Below, in pieces: positions 14,447 to 18,059 of a stretch of DNA of 18,059 nt (within the stretch, counting starts at the first letter, position 1; every line of letters starts with the position of its first letter). The notes beneath the pieces are model-generated. The model was not told where the DNA came from, did not search any database, and saw only the letters and a list, made by a program, of their open reading frames with translations. The stretch lies in NCBI GenBank assembly GCA_003517965.1, contig DOZO01000004.1, forward strand, positions 1 through 18,059. Reading direction: 5' to 3'. The position numbers were made by a program, and so were the translations under genes. The DNA is from Desulfobulbaceae bacterium. GTDB lineage: Bacteria; Desulfobacterota; Desulfobulbia; Desulfobulbales; Desulfurivibrionaceae.

Positions 14447-17044
14447 TCATTTCTCTAATTCCACCATCAGCCCCGCCTTCCACCCCATGAACTTCCCGTC
14501 CCGCAGCCGATCAAAGAAACCGGTATAATCCTCCGGCGAAAGGAAGTAGAAGTGATAGCGCCACGGCTCGCCCGCTTCTTCCAATGCTGCATTCAACCGC
14601 TCGAAATGTGCCTTGCCGTCACGGAATTTGGCTTTGTTGCGGTTGCCGTCGTCGCCGTCCTGTTTTATCTCCACAACAAGGACATCATGGGAATCTTTCA
14701 GTCGCAGGAAGAAATCCGGATTAAAAAACTCGTTCACCGTATGGGTCTTGCCGGTCTTTGCCGGTTTGTATGAATAGGGAAATGAGTAGCAACCCCGATC
14801 CGGCGGCTTGATGAATGCCTCGATTAGTGTGCTGTTCTCAAACAGTAGCTCACTGAACTGTCGTTCCGGCTTGTGGCTGGCATAGAGCACATTGACGGGG
14901 GACTTGAATTTTGCCATATCCACTTTGTACAGACGCTTGATAATTGTCTGTGCGTCGTCATGAAGGGAGCTTTCATCGATTTCAGCAATCTTGAGCCAGT
15001 TGCAGTACTGCTTCCAGAGATGGGATTCATCCTTACAAAACGGCTTGGCATCGCCCGCCACATGGTAGACCGCGCCGCTCTCCTTGACCCGGCTTTCGGA
15101 GAACGATTGCCGCATGGCCTCCCGGTAATCGACTGAAATTAGTTCCTTCGCCTTGTTGGCCATACGGGGGTGCTCCCGGCCCACGTCCCGGAACAGGGGG
15201 CCGAATGCCTGCTGCACCAGAGACAGGTTTTCCCGGCTCAGGAAAGTGTCGTCATACCCACCCGCCTGCAGGGCATCCTTGATGAGTTTTCTGATCCGGC
15301 TTTTCGGCCACTTTTTCCCGATCCTCTTGTCTTTTTCGCTGATGTAATCGTGCAAGGTACAGACGGCATATTCAATCTCTTCAGTGTTCTCGTGGGTGAT
15401 CTCCATCGCCAGCTTGCCGCTTTCGGAAAACGTGACATATTCGGTGCTTTTGCGACTCTGGGGCTTGAGTGTCAGTTTGATATTCACAGCCTTCAGCTTC
15501 TTGGTTTCCACCGTCTGTTCAGTCAGTTCATAGCTCAGATTGTGAAGAGGAAAAATGAACTCCTCCCGCCTGCTGTCAAAGCCCCAAGACAGGGTATTCT
15601 CCACTTCCAGCACATCTTTGAGCAGATTGGCAATTTCGTCGGTCCACGCTTCGTGGTTGGTCACCTTCACCAACGGCTGCATATCCAGACATGCTGGCAT
15701 ACGTAAACCGCGCCCTAACACCTGGGCTATAAGCAGTTTGGAATTAAAGGCCCGTGAATCGTGGGGGACAATCTGGAAAACATTCTTCACGTCCCACCCC
15801 TCGGTAAGCATACTTACTGAGACGATCCATTCAACCGAACTGGCCGGATCATCCACGCTCTTCAGCGTTGTCAGGTTCTCCTTACGCCGTTTGTCAGCGG
15901 AATCCTTGTTATCACGCGGGCTGTAAGCCGCCTCGACACGCGCCTTGGCCGCCTTTGCTGTGGGAATACCAGAGGTGACCCAAATCACCTTTTTCTCGGC
16001 CTCGGCGGCGGAAATTTTCTCCTTCTTGGCCAGATACGCAACCAGGATCTGCCACTGCTCCACGCACTCCGCAATATCCTTGGTAATGACAACGGAAATA
16101 GGGCGAAGCTTGGTGCCATACTCCTTCCGGTTTGACTCATGAACGGCGTAAATCTTGTCCCAGCTCTGCTTGCTGTGGGTCTCTTCCAGCACATAATCCG
16201 GCTTCTTGACGACTTTTGCCTCGACCGCCTGTTTCAGCCCAAAGCGATAGATCACATCCGGAAAATAGTCATCGCCGGTGTAGGGGGTGCCGGTAACATT
16301 GATCAAATAGCGAAAGCCGTACTCCGGGCTGAGCAGAAATTGCAGCCATTTTTTCATAGAGCCTTCGTCGCTGTCGTTGGGGCTAAACAGATGGTGTGCC
16401 TCATCGTTCAGCACTAGCGTCCGCGCCCCGTTCCCTGTGAAACTGTCGGCGATAGAAGAACCGGCATTGCCATAGACCGCATGGATATTTTCAATGCAGA
16501 TATCACCCGCCTGAATAGTCTCGTTGCCCCGCTTGATCCCCGGAATGGCGACAACAGCCCCCAGCTCCTTCATGATGGCGGTCAGATTCTGGTTGCCGGC
16601 CAGGGCGTTGAACTTGCCCAGCAAACCCTCCTCGATGGTCAACGACGGGCAGAGCAGCAGCACCCGATCCACCAATCCTTCAGCCAGGGCAATAGCGGCC
16701 AGCCCATACATCAGATAACTTTTGCCGCCGCCGGTGGCGATATCCAGCGATGCGCCTTTGCTCCCTTTCAGCGGCATCCGCTCCAGCATGGCGTCGATGG
16801 AGGTATAGCGCTGTGCCAGAACCGGTCTGCTGTTCCAGTTCGCCCGCGCCAACCGCTCCAGGTCGAGATATTTGGGAGAGACCAGAAAACGAATCACCGT
16901 GCGGGCAGCATCACGTTGAAAGGCATACTCACCCGTGGAAAGCAGATTCAGAAAGGCGTCGTACTTGTGGACGATCGCTTCGGTGACGTCGCTGGTATCA
17001 TCAAGCTTCAGGATCTGATCGGCAATGCGAAATGTGACACTCAT
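14447..17044 (-). CDS. Type III-like restriction enzyme Res subunit (DEAD/DEAH helicase with PD-(D/E)XK nuclease)
   Basis: An 865-residue SF2 helicase-nuclease. Motifs: Walker A ATGGGKS (103-109), DEAH box (214-217), motif III TGTP (251-254), motif V-like MLTEGWDVKNV (412-422), motif VI QVLGRGLR (441-448). The C-terminal nuclease shows P776-D777 and E792-x-K794 (NPDFF...VVEIK), a PD-(D/E)XK arrangement. Type III Res subunits translocate on DNA with Mod and cleave when two unmodified sites are in head-to-head orientation. Its ATG (17044) overlaps the stop of the methyltransferase gene as ATGA, with AAGGGGGA a few bases upstream, which fits translational coupling. All active-site motifs look intact. 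A defence helicase of another system is possible, but the methyltransferase partner favours Type III or a close relative. Confidence 0.85.
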   Translation of the reverse strand: MSVTFRIADQILKLDDTSDVTEAIVHKYDAFLNLLSTGEYAFQRDAARTVIRFLVSPKYLDLERLARANWNSRPVLAQRYTSIDAMLERMPLKGSKGASLDIATGGGKSYLMYGLAAIALAEGLVDRVLLLCPSLTIEEGLLGKFNALAGNQNLTAIMKELGAVVAIPGIKRGNETIQAGDICIENIHAVYGNAGSSIADSFTGNGARTLVLNDEAHHLFSPNDSDEGSMKKWLQFLLSPEYGFRYLINVTGTPYTGDDYFPDVIYRFGLKQAVEAKVVKKPDYVLEETHSKQSWDKIYAVHESNRKEYGTKLRPISVVITKDIAECVEQWQILVAYLAKKEKISAAEAEKKVIWVTSGIPTAKAAKARVEAAYSPRDNKDSADKRRKENLTTLKSVDDPASSVEWIVSVSMLTEGWDVKNVFQIVPHDSRAFNSKLLIAQVLGRGLRMPACLDMQPLVKVTNHEAWTDEIANLLKDVLEVENTLSWGFDSRREEFIFPLHNLSYELTEQTVETKKLKAVNIKLTLKPQSRKSTEYVTFSESGKLAMEITHENTEEIEYAVCTLHDYISEKDKRIGKKWPKSRIRKLIKDALQAGGYDDTFLSRENLSLVQQAFGPLFRDVGREHPRMANKAKELISVDYREAMRQSFSESRVKESGAVYHVAGDAKPFCKDESHLWKQYCNWLKIAEIDESSLHDDAQTIIKRLYKVDMAKFKSPVNVLYASHKPERQFSELLFENSTLIEAFIKPPDRGCYSFPYSYKPAKTGKTHTVNEFFNPDFFLRLKDSHDVLVVEIKQDGDDGNRNKAKFRDGKAHFERLNAALEEAGEPWRYHFYFLSPEDYTGFFDRLRDGKFMGWKAGLMVELEK

Positions 17045-18059
17045 TGGAAATCCCCCTTGCCAAAGAGCAGCGTCTTTTCGTTGCCATACCGATCACAGAG
17101 AATCACCATCATCTTTTCCCCCTTGAACGCCTGTTCCGGGATGCGGATTTCCAACGTCTTCGCCTTCTCCAGCCCCCCCGCCTCCTTCACCAACTCCTCG
17201 CCCCAGAAGACCCTATCAAGCCGGAAGACATCGCCGTCATAGTTGAGATCAACCATGGCCATTGAAAAAGTCTCGAAATTGGCAAAATCTTCCGGGTCGG
17301 TGGTCAGGGTCTTAGCGCGGAATTCGTTCAACGCCAGCACCAGTTCGGGGAAGAGGCCACGGCTGATGCCGGTTTTGTACTGCACCAACGGCTGGGAGAT
17401 AAAGTCAAAACCGATAGCATCGATAACCTCGTTCACGTCTGCCTCGCGCATTGGCTGCCTGAGCGCCCCTGGTTCGTGTTGTTGAATCAGCCGCATGATG
17501 ACGGAAATCGGCACCTTGAGGAAAGCATAGATCGTGCCGCCCTGCTCGATTTCATCCTCGGCAAAATCCATGGCCACCGTCGGAGCGATGATGTAGAAGC
17601 GTTCCCCTCGCCTACCGCGCAGGATCTGATGGAGGTTCTCCACGTAGCCGTAATCAAGGGTCAGGGTGGGGTGATCCGGATAGTTCCAGATGAGGGTGGA
17701 GTGGGTGCCGATGTAGCCGTCAAGGCTCATGCCGTAGCGGCTGTGGGGATCTTCGCGGACACCGAACAACTTGAGGACAAAGGGGCGGTACTCCTGCCAC
17801 GCCATGCCCCGCAAGGCCTCCATGTCATAGAGACCGGCGCGGTAGAGGGCGAACTCCTTGGGCGGTAGCGGCCTTTCCTTCTCCGCTTTCTCTTTGGGGG
17901 CGATCAGCGAGATACGGAATTCCTGGCCGTCAATGGTGATGCTCTTCTCGCCAGGGCCGCTATCCGGGTCGGCGTCTTGCAGCCGGTCGGGGGGGAGGTG
18001 GAGCTTGTCTTCCGGGCAGGCGATAGAGAGAGGGAAACGGCTCCTCGCTGTTTCAAGTG
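17041..18059 (-). CDS. Type III-like site-specific DNA methyltransferase (Mod), C-terminal part, cut by window edge
   Basis: The frame is open to the right edge (last full codon at 18057), giving 338 visible residues of the C-terminal part. The catalytic methyltransferase motifs would lie beyond the window and are not seen. The visible part has a segment GRRGERFYIIAPTVAMDF followed by GGTIYAFLKVPISVIMRLIQQ, which I associate with the C-terminal domain of adenine methyltransferases paired with Res-type helicases. The ATG at 17823 is internal, not a start: clearly protein-like sequence continues upstream of it (KSITIDGQEFRISLIAPKE). The stop overlaps the res start (ATGA), so the two are co-translated. 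Assignment depends mainly on the operon context. Confidence 0.7.
   Translation of the reverse strand, partial: LETARSRFPLSIACPEDKLHLPPDRLQDADPDSGPGEKSITIDGQEFRISLIAPKEKAEKERPLPPKEFALYRAGLYDMEALRGMAWQEYRPFVLKLFGVREDPHSRYGMSLDGYIGTHSTLIWNYPDHPTLTLDYGYVENLHQILRGRRGERFYIIAPTVAMDFAEDEIEQGGTIYAFLKVPISVIMRLIQQHEPGALRQPMREADVNEVIDAIGFDFISQPLVQYKTGISRGLFPELVLALNEFRAKTLTTDPEDFANFETFSMAMVDLNYDGDVFRLDRVFWGEELVKEAGGLEKAKTLEIRIPEQAFKGEKMMVILCDRYGNEKTLLFGKGDFQ

Overview
The window looks like the edge of a genomic island next to a chromosomal tRNA gene, in a Gram-negative bacterium of moderate GC content. A deltaproteobacterial (Desulfobacterota-type) host is my guess from the style of the first gene and the island cargo; nothing here proves it.

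Left edge (1-1064, plus strand): the 3' part of an MnmA/ThiI-like tRNA thiolation gene, then a promoter, a tRNA-Thr(CGT) gene with encoded CCA, and a clear rho-independent terminator. This looks like ordinary chromosome. The tRNA 3' end is a plausible attachment site for what follows. Positions 1128-1611 hold a decayed IS21-family remnant: the 3' half of istB plus the right-hand terminal repeats.

Centre (1603-13329, minus strand): one giant reading frame of about 3,745 codons from a GTG, or about 3,870 codons if the whole open frame is counted. It encodes a 'polyvalent' protein of the kind known from phages and conjugative elements. Reading from the N-terminus I see barnase/EndoU/colicin/RelE-like (PBECR) nuclease domains, a DarB-like N6-adenine methyltransferase fused to an SNF2-type helicase, a long helical part, a phosphoribosyltransferase, a MuF C-terminal-type domain, an HEGGH zinc metallopeptidase and an LPD3-like domain. 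Both ends are damaged. The 3' end runs into the IS21 terminus, which supplies the stop codon. The 5' end has an ideal ribosome binding site and ATG followed by an in-frame TGA and apparent frame changes. A 261-264 bp segment is present twice, at the 5' end and about 8.9 kb further into the gene.

The most interesting signal lies inside the giant gene at 10086-10292. A 68-residue protein is encoded in the +1 frame with a perfect Shine-Dalgarno, exactly in the linker before the methyltransferase domain. The giant frame itself looks like non-selected, low-complexity sequence there. This suggests a real overlapping gene kept when an upstream nuclease module fused in frame to a methylase-helicase gene.

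Right part (13384-18059, minus strand): a DUF932 protein, then an ATGA-overlapping pair in the order methyltransferase (partial, entering from the right edge) and Type III-like restriction helicase-nuclease (Res). Transcription runs from right to left: mod, res, DUF932, giant gene. The island therefore combines restriction-modification with an antirestriction-type DNA-processing protein. No integrase, relaxase or replication gene is visible here.
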